From assembly GCA_963717125.1 (NCBI GenBank), contig CAVQVG010000019.1:248001-312000 (forward strand): DNA of 64,000 nucleotides, written 5' to 3'. How positions within the stretch are numbered: the stretch's first letter is position 1; each line of letters begins with the position of its first letter. The stretch is from RYN-230 sp963717125. GTDB taxonomy: Bacteria > Actinomycetota > Actinomycetes > Streptosporangiales > Streptosporangiaceae. This document shows positions 53,316-61,841 of the stretch, in pieces. Under the pieces are notes generated by a model, which worked only from the letters and a program-made list of their open reading frames with translations, had not been told where the DNA came from and did no database searches. The position numbers were made by a program, and so were the translations under genes.

Positions 53316-53329
53316 TATAACGTGTTCTA
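53316..53329. promoter_or_regulatory. KstR-type box, cyp125 promoter
   Basis: TATAACGTGTTCTA fits the consensus fully and is 12 bases before the P450 ATG at 53303. Confidence 0.8.
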
Positions 53330-53382
53330 GTTGGATTCAACCACGCAGCCCTGAAGACGTGAACAGCGGCGGGCACCCGTTT

Positions 53383-53396
53383 GGGAACACGTTCTA
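53383..53396. promoter_or_regulatory. KstR-type box, fadA5 promoter
   Basis: GGGAACACGTTCTA has one mismatch (first base). It is 29 bases before GTG 53426. With 53316 it gives two boxes in this divergent promoter. Confidence 0.72.
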
Positions 53397-53425
53397 CCAG
53401 TGATCAAGCTTCCGGGAGGAACGCC

Positions 53426-54589
53426 GTGGGAAGTCCGGTGATCGTAGCTGCGGCGCGCACCCCCATCGGCAAGCGGGGCGGGGTGCTGGCCGGGCTGCAC
53501 CCGGCCGAACTCCTGGGCGCGGTGCAGGCCGGGCTGCTGGACCGCGCGGGCCTGGACCCGGCCGACGTCGAGCAGGTGGCCGGCGGGTGCGTGACGCAGG
53601 CCGGCGAGCAGTCCAGCAACGTGACCCGGACCGCGTGGCTGCACGCCGGGCTGCCCTATCAGACCGGCTGCCTGACGCTGGACGCGCAGTGCGGCTCGGC
53701 CCAGCAGGCGGTGCACGTGGTGGCCGGCCTCATCGCGGCCGGCGCCATCACGGCCGGCCTGGCCTGCGGGGTGGAGGCGATGAGCCGGGTGCCGCTCGGC
53801 GCCAACCGGGGCACCGACGTCGGCACGCCGCGGCCCGCCGCCTGGGACATCGACCTGCCGAACCAGTTCGTCGCGGCGGAGCGGATCGCCGAGCGCCGCG
53901 GGCTGACCCGCGCCGACCTCGACGCGTTCGGGCTGCGCTCGCAGACCCGGGCCCAGCGCGCCTGGGCGCAGGGCTGGTTCGAGCGGGAGATCGTGCCGGT
54001 CAAAGCGCCGGTGCTGGACGACGAGCACAAGCCGACCGGGGAAACCCAGGTGGTGGACCGGGACCAGGGCCTCCGCGAGACCAGCGCGGAGGCGCTGGCC
54101 CGGCTGCGCCCGGTGCTGGACGGCGGGTTGCACACCGCGGGCACCTCGTCGCAGATCTCCGACGGCGCCGCCGCGGTGCTGCTGCTGGACGAGGGGCGGG
54201 CCGGCCAGCTGGGCCTGCGGCCGCGGGCCCGGATCCTGGCCCAGTGCCTGATCGGCGCGGAACCGTACTACCACCTGGACGGGCCGGTGGCGGCCACCGA
54301 GCGGGTGCTGGCCAGCGCCGGGATGACAATCGGCGACATCGACCTGTTCGAGGTCAACGAGGCGTTCGCGTCGGTGGTGCTGTCCTGGCTGTGGGTGCAC
54401 CAGCCCGGCCCGGAGCGGGTGAACGTCAACGGCGGCGCGATCGCGCTCGGCCACCCGGTCGGCAGCACCGGCGCCCGGCTGATCACCAGCGCGCTGCACG
54501 AGCTCGAGCGGCGTAACGCCGGTACCGCGCTGGTCACCATGTGCGCGGGCGGGGCCATGTCCACCGCGACGATCATCGAGCGGATCTGA
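53426..54589 (+). CDS. fadA5: FadA5-type steroid side-chain thiolase
   Basis: 387 residues from GTG 53426, with GGGAGGAA upstream. SPVIVAAARTPIGKRGGVLA, nucleophile Cys in LDAQCGSAQQAVHVVAGLIA, GAEPYYHLDGPV, FEVNEAFASVVLSW, GGAIALGHPVGSTGARLITS and second Cys in MCAGGAMSTATIIERI. The wording is very close to FadA5 (Rv3546), the thiolase for cholesterol side-chain CoA intermediates. In M. tuberculosis fadA5 also neighbours cyp125 (Rv3545c) in divergent orientation, the same arrangement as here. Confidence 0.92.
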   Translation: MGSPVIVAAARTPIGKRGGVLAGLHPAELLGAVQAGLLDRAGLDPADVEQVAGGCVTQAGEQSSNVTRTAWLHAGLPYQTGCLTLDAQCGSAQQAVHVVAGLIAAGAITAGLACGVEAMSRVPLGANRGTDVGTPRPAAWDIDLPNQFVAAERIAERRGLTRADLDAFGLRSQTRAQRAWAQGWFEREIVPVKAPVLDDEHKPTGETQVVDRDQGLRETSAEALARLRPVLDGGLHTAGTSSQISDGAAAVLLLDEGRAGQLGLRPRARILAQCLIGAEPYYHLDGPVAATERVLASAGMTIGDIDLFEVNEAFASVVLSWLWVHQPGPERVNVNGGAIALGHPVGSTGARLITSALHELERRNAGTALVTMCAGGAMSTATIIERI

Positions 54590-54613
54590 CCGGCCGGCGG
54601 TTACCGTAGGGCC

Positions 54614-55396
54614 GTGGCAGGTACGCCGATCCGGGTCGAAGTCAACGGGAGCACCGCGACCGCCGGGCAGTTGCGGGACTACGTCCTCGGGCCCTACGGG
54701 CACTTCACCGCCATGCAGGTCCGCCAGGCCCGGACCCGCGGCCTGGCCCTGCACCTGGCCAGGCTGGACGCCGCCACCCGCGAGCTGTCCGGCCGCGGCT
54801 TGGACGGCGACCAGGTCCGGGCGCACATCCGGCACGCGCTCGGCGATATCCAGGACGCGTCGGTGCGCGTCATCATCTACTGGCCGGCCGCCGACCCGGC
54901 CCCCGCCATCATGGTCACCGTCCGGCCACCCGCTCACCTGGCCGCGGACCCACAGCGGCTGATGCCGGTTCCCTATCAGCGCCCGGTCCCGCACATCAAG
55001 CACACCGGGGACGTCGGCCAGGCTTACTACGGCCGGGCCGCGGCGCGTGCGGGGTTCGACGACGCGCTGCTGACCGGGCCGGACGGCATCATCGCCGAGG
55101 GCGCGATCACCAACATCGCGTTCTCGGACGGAAGCATGCTCACCTGGCCGGACGCGCCCTGCCTGGCCGGCATCACCTGGCAGCTGGTGGAGCCGCGGCT
55201 GGCCGGCTCCGGCCTGCCGACCCGGCGCGCCCCGGTCCGCCTGGCCGACCTGCCGTCGCTGCGGGCGGCGGTCGTCACGAACTCCCACGGCGTCGCGCCG
55301 GTCGGCCGGATCGCTCAGGTGGAGCTGCCCGGCTCAGCCGCGCTGTCGAAGGCGGTCGGCGAGATCTACGAGTCCGTACCCTGGGACCCGATCTGA
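54614..55396 (+). CDS. Aminotransferase class IV family protein
   Basis: 260 residues from GTG 54614. A PLP-fold type IV pattern: HFTAMQVRQARTRGLALHLA, the PLP Lys in VPHIKHTGDVGQAYYGRAAA, EGAITNIAFSDG and CLAGITWQLVE. Related proteins are D-amino acid or branched-chain aminotransferases or aminodeoxychorismate lyases; here the substrate is not clear. It follows fadA5 after 24 bases and may be co-transcribed, but has no known steroid role. Confidence 0.82.
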   Translation: MAGTPIRVEVNGSTATAGQLRDYVLGPYGHFTAMQVRQARTRGLALHLARLDAATRELSGRGLDGDQVRAHIRHALGDIQDASVRVIIYWPAADPAPAIMVTVRPPAHLAADPQRLMPVPYQRPVPHIKHTGDVGQAYYGRAAARAGFDDALLTGPDGIIAEGAITNIAFSDGSMLTWPDAPCLAGITWQLVEPRLAGSGLPTRRAPVRLADLPSLRAAVVTNSHGVAPVGRIAQVELPGSAALSKAVGEIYESVPWDPI

Positions 55397-55419
55397 CCGG
55401 CCGTGCCTAGACTGACCCG

Positions 55420-55512
55420 GTGCTGTCACTCTCCGACCCGCAGCTGCCGGGCGAACTGGTGGTCAGGATCCGCCCGCAGAAGGTGCTGGGCACCTTCGAC
55501 ATAGTCGGCTGA
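55420..55512 (+). CDS. Possible 30-residue peptide
   Basis: GTG 55420 opens a short frame reading MLSLSDPQLPGELVVRIRPQ then KVLGTFDIVG and a stop just before the hairpin at 55526. Codon use is gene-like, but there is no clear ribosome site and no family I recognise. It could be the remnant of a longer gene. Confidence 0.25.
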   Translation: MLSLSDPQLPGELVVRIRPQKVLGTFDIVG

Positions 55513-55525
55513 GCCGCGCTTTCGC

Positions 55526-55575
55526 TCAGCGCGGTGAATTGTGCCCCACCGGCGGGGCATAAGTCACCGCGCTGA
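55526..55575. terminator. Two-level stem-loop (family 2, copy 2)
   Basis: Perfect outer arms TCAGCGCGGTGA (55526-55537) and TCACCGCGCTGA (55564-55575) enclose TGCCCC/GGGGCA with a 6-base loop. Layout, spacing and much of the sequence match 27922-27975. It lies after the aminotransferase and overlaps the stop codon of the leftward small gene ending at 55564. Confidence 0.78.
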
Positions 55576-55890
55576 TGAGTTTGGCCGCCAGGCCTGGTCG
55601 GTGAGCGGGTCCCGGCCCGCCGCCTGGCGGCGCGGCGGGACCGGCTTCTGCCGGTCGATCTCGCGGCAGATCGGGAACACGATGGCCTCGAACGCGGTCG
55701 CGCTGTGCTTGTGCCGCAGATCCCGCAGCACGCCCTTGCCGCTGGCGTCGCCCAGCAGCACACTCAGCGTCTGGTACGGGACCTGCTGCCCGCTGGCCAG
55801 CGCGTCATAGGCGGACTGGGCGGCATTGGCCAGGGCCGGATGCGCGGCCGATTCGGCCAGCAGCATCAGCGTCGCATCCTTGAGGTCCAT
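55564..55890 (-). CDS. Hypothetical small protein
   Basis: 108 residues from ATG 55890 (MDLKDATLMLLAESAAHPAL). The N-terminal ~90 residues look helical and protein-like (AYDALASGQQVPYQTLSVLL, HSATAFEAIVFPICREI); the tail is Pro/Arg-rich and runs into the hairpin. No signal peptide or membrane helix. No family recognised. A longer frame to 55947 is open but crosses the divergent SRPBCC promoter. Confidence 0.55.
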   Translation of the reverse strand: MDLKDATLMLLAESAAHPALANAAQSAYDALASGQQVPYQTLSVLLGDASGKGVLRDLRHKHSATAFEAIVFPICREIDRQKPVPPRRQAAGRDPLTDQAWRPNSSAR

Positions 55891-55945
55891 GCCCGGAGAG
55901 TGTAGGGCCGGGAACCGTGCGGCGGTCCGTGGTAGACAGGCAGGC

Positions 55946-56404
55946 ATGGCACCGATTTCCGTGTCCGCCGAGCGGACGGTGGACGCTCCCGCGCCCGAGG
56001 TCTACGGTTACATCGCGGACCATCGCGATCATCATGCGCACTTCCTGCCGCCCGCATTCTCCGACTTCCAGGTTGAGTCGGGCGGCGTCGGCGCAGGCAC
56101 GATCACCCGGTTCAAGCTGACCGCGGGCGGGCGCACCCGCCAGCTTCGGACGCAGGTCGCGGAGCCCGAGCCAGGCCGGGTGCTCACCGAATCCGACACC
56201 CTGTCGTCGTCCGTGACCACGTGGACCGTCACCCCGGAGGGCAGCGCCTGCCAGGTGCGGATCTCCACCACGTGGCAGGGGGCCGGCGGGGTCGGCGGGG
56301 TGTTCGAGCGGCTGTTCGCGCCGCGGGTGCTGCGCCGCCTGTACGCCGATGAACTCAGCCGGCTCGACGCTTACGCCCGGGAGCGCCGCGGCGCCCAGGC
56401 ATGA
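55946..56404 (+). CDS. SRPBCC family protein (polyketide cyclase/START-like)
   Basis: 152 residues from ATG 55946. VSAERTVDAPAPEVYGYIAD followed by RDHHAHFLPPAFSDFQVESG, GTITRFKLTAGGRTRQLRTQ and RVLTESDTLSSSVTTWTVTP is the usual helix-grip pattern. Such proteins bind hydrophobic ligands in a deep cavity, so a steroid or lipid ligand is possible here but not shown. The stop overlaps the M55 peptidase start (ATGA). Confidence 0.82.
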   Translation: MAPISVSAERTVDAPAPEVYGYIADHRDHHAHFLPPAFSDFQVESGGVGAGTITRFKLTAGGRTRQLRTQVAEPEPGRVLTESDTLSSSVTTWTVTPEGSACQVRISTTWQGAGGVGGVFERLFAPRVLRRLYADELSRLDAYARERRGAQA

Positions 56405-57252
56405 CCGGGCAGGCCGGCCGGCACGTTTATATCAGCGCGGACATGGAGGGCATCACCGGTCTGGTGGACGCGCAGGACGTCCAGCCGGGCGGCGCGGACT
56501 ACGAGCGTGGCCGGGTGCTGATGACAGAGGACGTCAACGCGGCCATCGCCGGCATCCGCGCCGCGTGGGGCGACAGCACCGCGATCACCGTGAACGACGC
56601 GCACGGCCCGATGCGGAACATCCTGCCGGACCGGCTGCACCCGGCCGCCCGGCTGATCCGCGGCAAGCCCAAGCCGATGGGCATGCTGGCCGGCCTGGAC
56701 GGTACCCACGACGCGGTCGTGTGCGTCGGCTACCACGCCCGGGCCGGTGCGCTGGGCGTGCTCAGCCACTCGTTCATGGGCCACGAGATCGAGGACATGT
56801 GGTTAGACGGCCGCCCGGCCGGAGAGATAGGCCTGGCCCACGCCACCGCGGCCGCGCTGGGCGTGCCGGTCGCCGCGCTGTCCGGCGACGATGCCGCCTG
56901 TGCGGAAATGGCCGCCTGGGACCGGGCGGTGACGACCGTGGCGGTCAAGCAGGCGGTGGATCGCTTCGCCGCCGAACTGCGGCCGGTCCGGGACGCTCGC
57001 GCTGCCATCGAGGCCGGGGTGGCCGACGGCCTGCGCACGCTGCGGCCGGCCGAGCACGAGGGGCAGCCCGCCACGCTGGCCGTGCGCTGGCAGTCCGCGT
57101 CGGTGGCGGCCCAACTGCTGGGTATCCCGCGAGTCAGCGCCCGCGACTCGAGGACCGTCGAGGTCAGCGGGCAGCTGCCGGATTTGTACCGGCTGTTCGG
57201 AGTCTTTCTGCGAGTGGCCACCGCGCTGACCAACCAGCCCCCGTACTGCTGA
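56401..57252 (+). CDS. M55 family D-aminopeptidase (DppA-like)
   Basis: 283 residues from ATG 56401. Metal-site motifs typical of DppA are HVYISADMEGITGLV, AITVNDAHGPMRNIL, VCVGYHARAGALGVLSHSF and GEIGLAHATAAALGVPV. It releases N-terminal D-residues or hydrolyses related peptides using zinc. In Bacillus dppA is in the dipeptide operon; here the family-5 ABC importer is 33 kb away, so any link is speculative. Confidence 0.88.
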   Translation: MTGQAGRHVYISADMEGITGLVDAQDVQPGGADYERGRVLMTEDVNAAIAGIRAAWGDSTAITVNDAHGPMRNILPDRLHPAARLIRGKPKPMGMLAGLDGTHDAVVCVGYHARAGALGVLSHSFMGHEIEDMWLDGRPAGEIGLAHATAAALGVPVAALSGDDAACAEMAAWDRAVTTVAVKQAVDRFAAELRPVRDARAAIEAGVADGLRTLRPAEHEGQPATLAVRWQSASVAAQLLGIPRVSARDSRTVEVSGQLPDLYRLFGVFLRVATALTNQPPYC

Positions 57253-57367
57253 CTTGTGAGGGGATGCAGATGCCCGATGACCAGGTGCCTGATGACCAGG
57301 CGCCCGCGGGGGATCGTCGGCGTAGGCCAGAAGTCGCCAGCTCAGTAAACGTCAGGAGGAAGCTGGA

Positions 57368-58189
57368 ATGACCGGAGAATCGTTAGACCATGCCGCGGGT
57401 CAAGAGGCGGCGGGGTTCGACACCAACGTGGCGCACGTCGCCCGGGTGTACAACTACTGGCTCGGCGGGACGGCCAATTACCCGGCCGACCGCGAGGCCG
57501 CCGAGCAGGCCATGGCGGCCTACCCGGACCTGCCGCGGTCGGTCCGGGCCAACCGGGCCTTCCTGGCCCGCACGGTGCGCTGGCTGACCCAGGACGCCGG
57601 CATCCGCCAGTTCCTCGACATCGGCACCGGCATCCCGGCCCCGGACAACACGCACGAAGTCGCCCAGGCCATCGCGCCGGAGACCCGGGTGGTGTACGCC
57701 GACCACGACCCGCTGGTGCTGGACTACGCCCGGTCGCTGCTGACCAGCTCGCCGGAGGGCGCGACCGACTACCTGCAGGCCGACCTGCGCGACCCAGCCG
57801 CGATCCTCACCGCGGCCGCCCGGACGCTGGACTTCAGCCAGCCGGTCGGCCTGGTGCTGATGGCGGTGCTGCAGTTCATCACGGACGACGAAGGGGTGCA
57901 CAGCATCCTCACCGAGTTGCTCGACGCGGTGCCGAACGGCAGCTACCTGGTGCTGTCGCACCCGGCCAACGACATCGACGCCGACAAGATGGTCGAGATG
58001 GCCAAGCGGCTCAACCGGCTCATGTCGCAGCGCGTCAACCTGCGTAACCACGCCGAGGTGGAGCGGTTCTTCGACGGCCTGGAGCTGGTCCACCCGGGGG
58101 TGGTCCGCATCCCCGAGTGGCGGCCGGACGCACCGGAGGACACCGCCACCCCGGCCACCATGTGGGGTGGTGTCGGCCGCAAGGTCTAG
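57368..58189 (+). CDS. SAM-dependent methyltransferase, DUF574 type
   Basis: 273 residues from ATG 57368, with AGGAGGAAGC upstream. NVAHVARVYNYWLGGTANYP, SVRANRAFLARTVRWL, FLDIGTGIPAPDNTHEVAQA (SAM site), VVYADHDPLVLDYARSLLTS and MWGGVGRKV at the end. This is a large actinobacterial family of predicted methyltransferases with few characterised members. Usually many paralogs occur per genome in actinobacteria outside the mycolic-acid group, which supports such an origin. Confidence 0.88.
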   Translation: MTGESLDHAAGQEAAGFDTNVAHVARVYNYWLGGTANYPADREAAEQAMAAYPDLPRSVRANRAFLARTVRWLTQDAGIRQFLDIGTGIPAPDNTHEVAQAIAPETRVVYADHDPLVLDYARSLLTSSPEGATDYLQADLRDPAAILTAAARTLDFSQPVGLVLMAVLQFITDDEGVHSILTELLDAVPNGSYLVLSHPANDIDADKMVEMAKRLNRLMSQRVNLRNHAEVERFFDGLELVHPGVVRIPEWRPDAPEDTATPATMWGGVGRKV

Positions 58190-58200
58190 CTCCCCGCGCT

Positions 58201-58656
58201 TCAGGGCGTGGTGAGCGTGGCCAGCGCGCGGCCGGGTTCCCAGTGCGCGCGGATCGACGTGATCAGCCCGGCGTCGTCAACGGTGTAGATGATCACGCAG
58301 TCGACGGTCATGGTCAGGCCGGGGCCGAGCGTCATCGTCAGGTTGAGGATGTTGGCGCAGCACGGCCCGTTGGCAAACGAGTCGGTGACCTGGAAGTCAT
58401 ACCGGCGCACGGTGCTGACCTGCTCGTCCCAGAACTTCCCGATCCCGTCGCGGCCCCGGTGCCCGGTACCTTCCGGGTCGAGCATCGAAGGCCCGACCGG
58501 ATCCTCCACCAGCGCGTCCGGCGCGAACAGGCCGACCCAGTCGGCCTTGCGCCCGGCGGCGACCGCGGCCATCGAGCGCTGCGCCGCCCGGCGGGCCGGA
58601 TGGTCACCGTCCGCGGCGGCCCAGCTGACGGTCCCGGCGACCGCCGGCTCAGCCAT
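58201..58656 (-). CDS. NTF2-like / ketosteroid-isomerase-fold protein (Rv0760c-like)
   Basis: 151 residues. MAAVAAGRKADWVGLFAPDA then LVEDPVGPSMLDPEGTGHRG and IGKFWDEQVSTVRRYDFQVT show the SnoaL/KSI cone fold. In M. tuberculosis Rv0760c, a steroid-binding KSI-like protein, lies next to adhB (Rv0761c); the same order occurs here with a 3-base overlap to the alcohol dehydrogenase. Likely bound ligand: a steroid. Isomerase activity is not established, and I have not mapped the KSI catalytic residues. Confidence 0.8.
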   Translation of the reverse strand: MAEPAVAGTVSWAAADGDHPARRAAQRSMAAVAAGRKADWVGLFAPDALVEDPVGPSMLDPEGTGHRGRDGIGKFWDEQVSTVRRYDFQVTDSFANGPCCANILNLTMTLGPGLTMTVDCVIIYTVDDAGLITSIRAHWEPGRALATLTTP

Positions 58657-59762
58657 CAGTAGCGGATCAGGCCGCGGATGTTGCGACCGCTGCGCATGTC
58701 CTCATAGCCCTGGTTGACATCCTCCAGGGCGTACTCCCTGGTGATGAGCTCATCCAGCTTGAGCAGGCCCAGGTTGTAGAGCTCCAGCATCCGGGGAATG
58801 TCGTGCTGGGCGTTGGAGGAGCCGTAGAGGGAGCCGCGGATCTGCTTCTCCATCATGGTGAGCATGAAGAGGTTGCCGCTCAGCTGCGTGTCGGCCGGGT
58901 GGCCGACGGCGGTGACGACGACCTTCCCCCGCTTGGCCACCATGTCGAGCGCAGGGCCGATGTAGTCGCCCTCGGCCGTGTCCGTGGTAATGATGAACGC
59001 ATCGGCCATCTGGCCGCGGGTCAGCAGCCCCACGATCGGGCCCGCTTCCGCGACGTTCTCCGCGGTGTGCGTGGCGCCGAGTTCCATGGCCTTCTGGCGT
59101 TTGAATTCCACCGGGTCGATCGCGATGATGTTCCGCGCACCCGCGATCCGGGCGCCCTGCACGGCGTTGATGCCGATGCCGCCGATGCCCATGACCACGA
59201 CCGTGTCGCCCGCCTTGACCTCGGCGGTGCGCACCGCGCTGCCGTAACCGGTGGTCACGCCGCAGCCCACCAGCGCGGCCTTGTCGAGCGCCGTGCCGTC
59301 GTCAACCTTCACCACAGACTGCCCGGGCACGACCGTGTACTCGGAGAACGTACCGAGCAGGCACATCTGGCCGACGCCCTGACCGCGGGCGTGGAACCGG
59401 TAGGTGCCGTCCAACTGCGGGCCGTTGATGAGGAACGCGCCGAGATCACAGAGGTTCTGCATGCCCCGGGAGCAGTACGAGCAGCGGCCGCACGCGGGCA
59501 GGAAGCTCAGCACGACCGAGTCCCCCTCGGCGACGTGCTTGACCTCGGCCCCGGCCGCCGCGACCTTCCCGGCCCCTTCGTGACCACCGACCACCGGGAA
59601 CGGCATCGGGATGTCCCCGGTGACCAGGTGCTCGTCGGAGTGGCACAGGCCGCTCGCGGTGAGCCTGACCAGGACCTCGGTCTCCTTCGGCGGGTCGAGC
59701 TCAACGTCCTCGACCTGCCACTTCTCGTGCAGACCCCACAGCACGGCAGCTTTGGTCTTCAT
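58656..59762 (-). CDS. adhB: Zinc/NAD alcohol dehydrogenase, AdhB-like (NDMA-dependent type)
   Basis: 368 residues. Catalytic zinc ligands in ASGLCHSDEHLVTGD and VVGGHEGAGKV, the structural zinc motif CGRCSYCSRGMQNLCDLGAF, and the Rossmann loop VVVMGIGGIGINAVQGARIA. The whole pattern is the Rv0761c/NDMA-dependent alcohol dehydrogenase type with tightly bound NAD. A KstR-type box lies 13 bases upstream, so it probably oxidises a sterol side-chain alcohol from the P450 step. The stop overlaps the NTF2-like gene's ATG. Confidence 0.88.
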   Translation of the reverse strand: MKTKAAVLWGLHEKWQVEDVELDPPKETEVLVRLTASGLCHSDEHLVTGDIPMPFPVVGGHEGAGKVAAAGAEVKHVAEGDSVVLSFLPACGRCSYCSRGMQNLCDLGAFLINGPQLDGTYRFHARGQGVGQMCLLGTFSEYTVVPGQSVVKVDDGTALDKAALVGCGVTTGYGSAVRTAEVKAGDTVVVMGIGGIGINAVQGARIAGARNIIAIDPVEFKRQKAMELGATHTAENVAEAGPIVGLLTRGQMADAFIITTDTAEGDYIGPALDMVAKRGKVVVTAVGHPADTQLSGNLFMLTMMEKQIRGSLYGSSNAQHDIPRMLELYNLGLLKLDELITREYALEDVNQGYEDMRSGRNIRGLIRY

Positions 59763-59775
59763 GCCGTAAAACTAC

Positions 59776-59789
59776 TAGAACGTGTTCTC
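59776..59789. promoter_or_regulatory. KstR-type box, adhB promoter
   Basis: TAGAACGTGTTCTC matches the consensus except for the last base and is 13 bases upstream of the ATG at 59762. Confidence 0.75.
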
Positions 59790-59807
59790 GTTTTCCAGAT
59801 CACCTGG

Positions 59808-60584
59808 TCAGGAGTGCTGGCTGCTGACCGAAATCACCTCTCCGGTCAGGTAGGACGCGTAGTCGCTGGCCAGGAACACCATCACGGTGGCCACCTCCCA
59901 GGGCTGAGCGGCCCGGCCGAACGCTTCCCGGCTGGCCAGCTCGGCGAGCAGCTCCTCGCTGGTCACCTTGGCCAGGAACGGGTGGCTGGCCAGGCTGGGC
60001 GCGACCGCGTTGACCCGGATGCCGTGCTGGGCCACGTCCAGCGCCGCGCACCGGGTCAGCGCCATCACGCCTGCCTTGGCCGCCGCGTAGTGCGCCTGGC
60101 CCGGCTGGGCCCGCCAGCCGAGCACGGAACTGTTGTTCACCACCGACCCGCCGTGGCCCTGGGCCACCAGCTGGCGCAGCGCGGCCCGGGTGCCGCGGAA
60201 CGTGCCGGTCAGCGTGACGTCCAGCACCCGGGACCATTCCTCGTCGGTCATCTCCAGCACCGAGGCGGTGCCGCCCAGCCCGGCATTGTTGATGAACACG
60301 TCGATCCGGCCGAACCGGCGCACCGCCGCCGCCACCAGCGCGTCCGCGCCGTCCGCGGCGGTGACGTCGCACGGGTGGGACCAGACCCGGTCGCCGTGCG
60401 CCTGGGCTAGCTGCTGGCCAACCTCGGCCAGCCGCCGCTCGTGATGGTCGCTGACCACCACCTGGGCGCCCTCGTCCAGGCAGCGGCGGGCCACCGCCGA
60501 GCCGATCCCGGTGCCCGCCGCCGCGGTGATGACGACGACCTTGCCGGCCAGCAGGTCCCGCCCGGCGGGCGGTGGCACGCTCAC
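59808..60584 (-). CDS. ipdF: IpdF-type SDR (5-hydroxy-HIP-CoA dehydrogenase)
   Basis: 258 residues. VVVITAAAGTGIGSAVARRC with a TAAAGTGIGSA cofactor loop, VVSDHHERRLAEVGQQLAQA, INNAGLGGTASVLEMTDEEW, VVNNSSVLGWRAQPGQAHYA then AAKAGVMALTRCAAL, and LTGEVISVSSQHS. The sequence tracks IpdF (Rv3559c) almost segment by segment. IpdF oxidises the 5-hydroxy group of a HIP-CoA intermediate. It overlaps fadE30 by 4 bases. The order ipdF-fadE30 divergent from fadD3 is the same as in Mycobacterium. Confidence 0.92.
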   Translation of the reverse strand: MSVPPPAGRDLLAGKVVVITAAAGTGIGSAVARRCLDEGAQVVVSDHHERRLAEVGQQLAQAHGDRVWSHPCDVTAADGADALVAAAVRRFGRIDVFINNAGLGGTASVLEMTDEEWSRVLDVTLTGTFRGTRAALRQLVAQGHGGSVVNNSSVLGWRAQPGQAHYAAAKAGVMALTRCAALDVAQHGIRVNAVAPSLASHPFLAKVTSEELLAELASREAFGRAAQPWEVATVMVFLASDYASYLTGEVISVSSQHS

Positions 60585-61753
60585 CCGCGCGCCTGGCGGG
60601 GCAGGCCAAGCGCCTGCTCGGCGATGATGTTGCGCTGGATCTCGCTGGACCCGCCGTAGATGGTGTCGGCCCGGCTGAACAGGAACAGCCGCTGCCAGTC
60701 GTCGAGGTCGTACGGCGCGCCGCGGGCCAGCAGGGACGGCGCGCCGAGCACCGCCATGGCCAGCTCGCCGAGCTCCTGGTGCCAGCGTGACCAGAGCAGC
60801 TTGAGCACGGACGCCGCCGCGCCCGGATCGGCACCCGGCGCGCCCAGCGTGCGCACCGCGTGCGCGTGCATCACCTCCAGGCCGATCCAGGCCCGGGCCA
60901 GCCTGTCCCGGAGCAGCGGATCGTGCCGGGCCGGGCCGCTGCGGGCCAGGTCCAGCAGCCGGTCCAGCTCGCGGCGGAAGCCGACCTGCTGACCCAGCGT
61001 GGCCACGCCCCGCTCGATGGCCAGCGTGGCCTTGGCCACCCGCCAGCCGTCACCGACCGCGCCGACCACGTTGCCGCGATCCGTCCGCGCGCCGTCGAAG
61101 AACACCTCGTTGAACTCGGCCGTCCCGGTCAGCTGCCGGATCGGCCGGACGGTCACCCCGGGCTGGCGCAGCGGCACCAGCAGGTAGGACAGCCCGGCGC
61201 TGCGCCGCGAGCCGGGCTCGGTGCGGGCCAGCACGAAGCACCAGTCGGCCTCCTGGGCCAGCGAGGTCCATACCTTCTGCCCGGTGACCACCCACTGCTC
61301 CCCGTCCTGCTCGGCCCGGGTGGCCACCGAAGCCAGGTCCGAGCCCGCGCCCGGTTCCGAGTAGCCCTGGCACCACAGCTCGGTCACCGCCTTGATCGGC
61401 GGCAGGAACCGCCGCTGCTGCTCCGGCGTGCCGAACGCGATCAGGGTCGGCCCGAGCAGCTCCTCGCCCAGGTAGCCGACCCGGGCCGGGGCGCCGGCCC
61501 GGGCGTACTCCTCGTGGAAGATCACTTGCTGGGCCAGCGTGGCACCGCGCCCGCCGTGCTCGGCCGGCCAGCCCAGGCAGGTCCAGCCCGCCGCGGCCAG
61601 GTGCCGGTTCCAGGCCACCCGCTCGGCCTGGGCCTCGTGCTCCCGGCCCGGCCCGCCCGCGCCGCGCAGCCCGGCGAACCGGCCGGCCAGGTGCTCCGCC
61701 AGCCACCCCGCCACCGCGGCCCGGAACTCCTCGTCCGCGGAGTTGACCTGCAC
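60581..61753 (-). CDS. fadE30: FadE30-type acyl-CoA dehydrogenase
   Basis: 390 residues from GTG 61753, with GAGGGAG 6 bases upstream; the longer frame to 61798 lacks a ribosome site. GGPGREHEAQAERVAWNRHL, EELLGPTLIAFGTPEQQRRF, LWCQGYSEPGAGSDLASVAT, AEFNEVFFDGARTD and RADTIYGGSSEIQRNIIAEQ. It closely resembles FadE30 (Rv3560c), which dehydrogenates a HIP-CoA derivative in ring C/D catabolism. It shares the perfect KstR2-type box at 61813 with fadD3. Confidence 0.92.
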   Translation of the reverse strand: MQVNSADEEFRAAVAGWLAEHLAGRFAGLRGAGGPGREHEAQAERVAWNRHLAAAGWTCLGWPAEHGGRGATLAQQVIFHEEYARAGAPARVGYLGEELLGPTLIAFGTPEQQRRFLPPIKAVTELWCQGYSEPGAGSDLASVATRAEQDGEQWVVTGQKVWTSLAQEADWCFVLARTEPGSRRSAGLSYLLVPLRQPGVTVRPIRQLTGTAEFNEVFFDGARTDRGNVVGAVGDGWRVAKATLAIERGVATLGQQVGFRRELDRLLDLARSGPARHDPLLRDRLARAWIGLEVMHAHAVRTLGAPGADPGAAASVLKLLWSRWHQELGELAMAVLGAPSLLARGAPYDLDDWQRLFLFSRADTIYGGSSEIQRNIIAEQALGLPRQARG

Positions 61754-61812
61754 CGGCGGCTCCCTCGGCCCAGGCGGTTGGCCAGCGGCTGTGCCCACAG
61801 TAGGCTCAGCCT

Positions 61813-61826
61813 ACCAAGCACTTGCT
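61813..61826. promoter_or_regulatory. KstR2-type box between fadE30 and fadD3
   Basis: ACCAAGCACTTGCT matches AnCAAGnnCTTGnT at every defined position. It is 15 bases upstream of fadD3 GTG 61842 and 59 bases from the fadE30 start. Confidence 0.85.
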
Positions 61827-61841
61827 TGCTGGGAGGAGCCG

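Noticed and set aside
53327..55288. A 653-codon leftward frame across fadA5 and the aminotransferase
   Set aside because: Low-complexity antisense shadow; the rightward thiolase and aminotransferase have clear family motifs.
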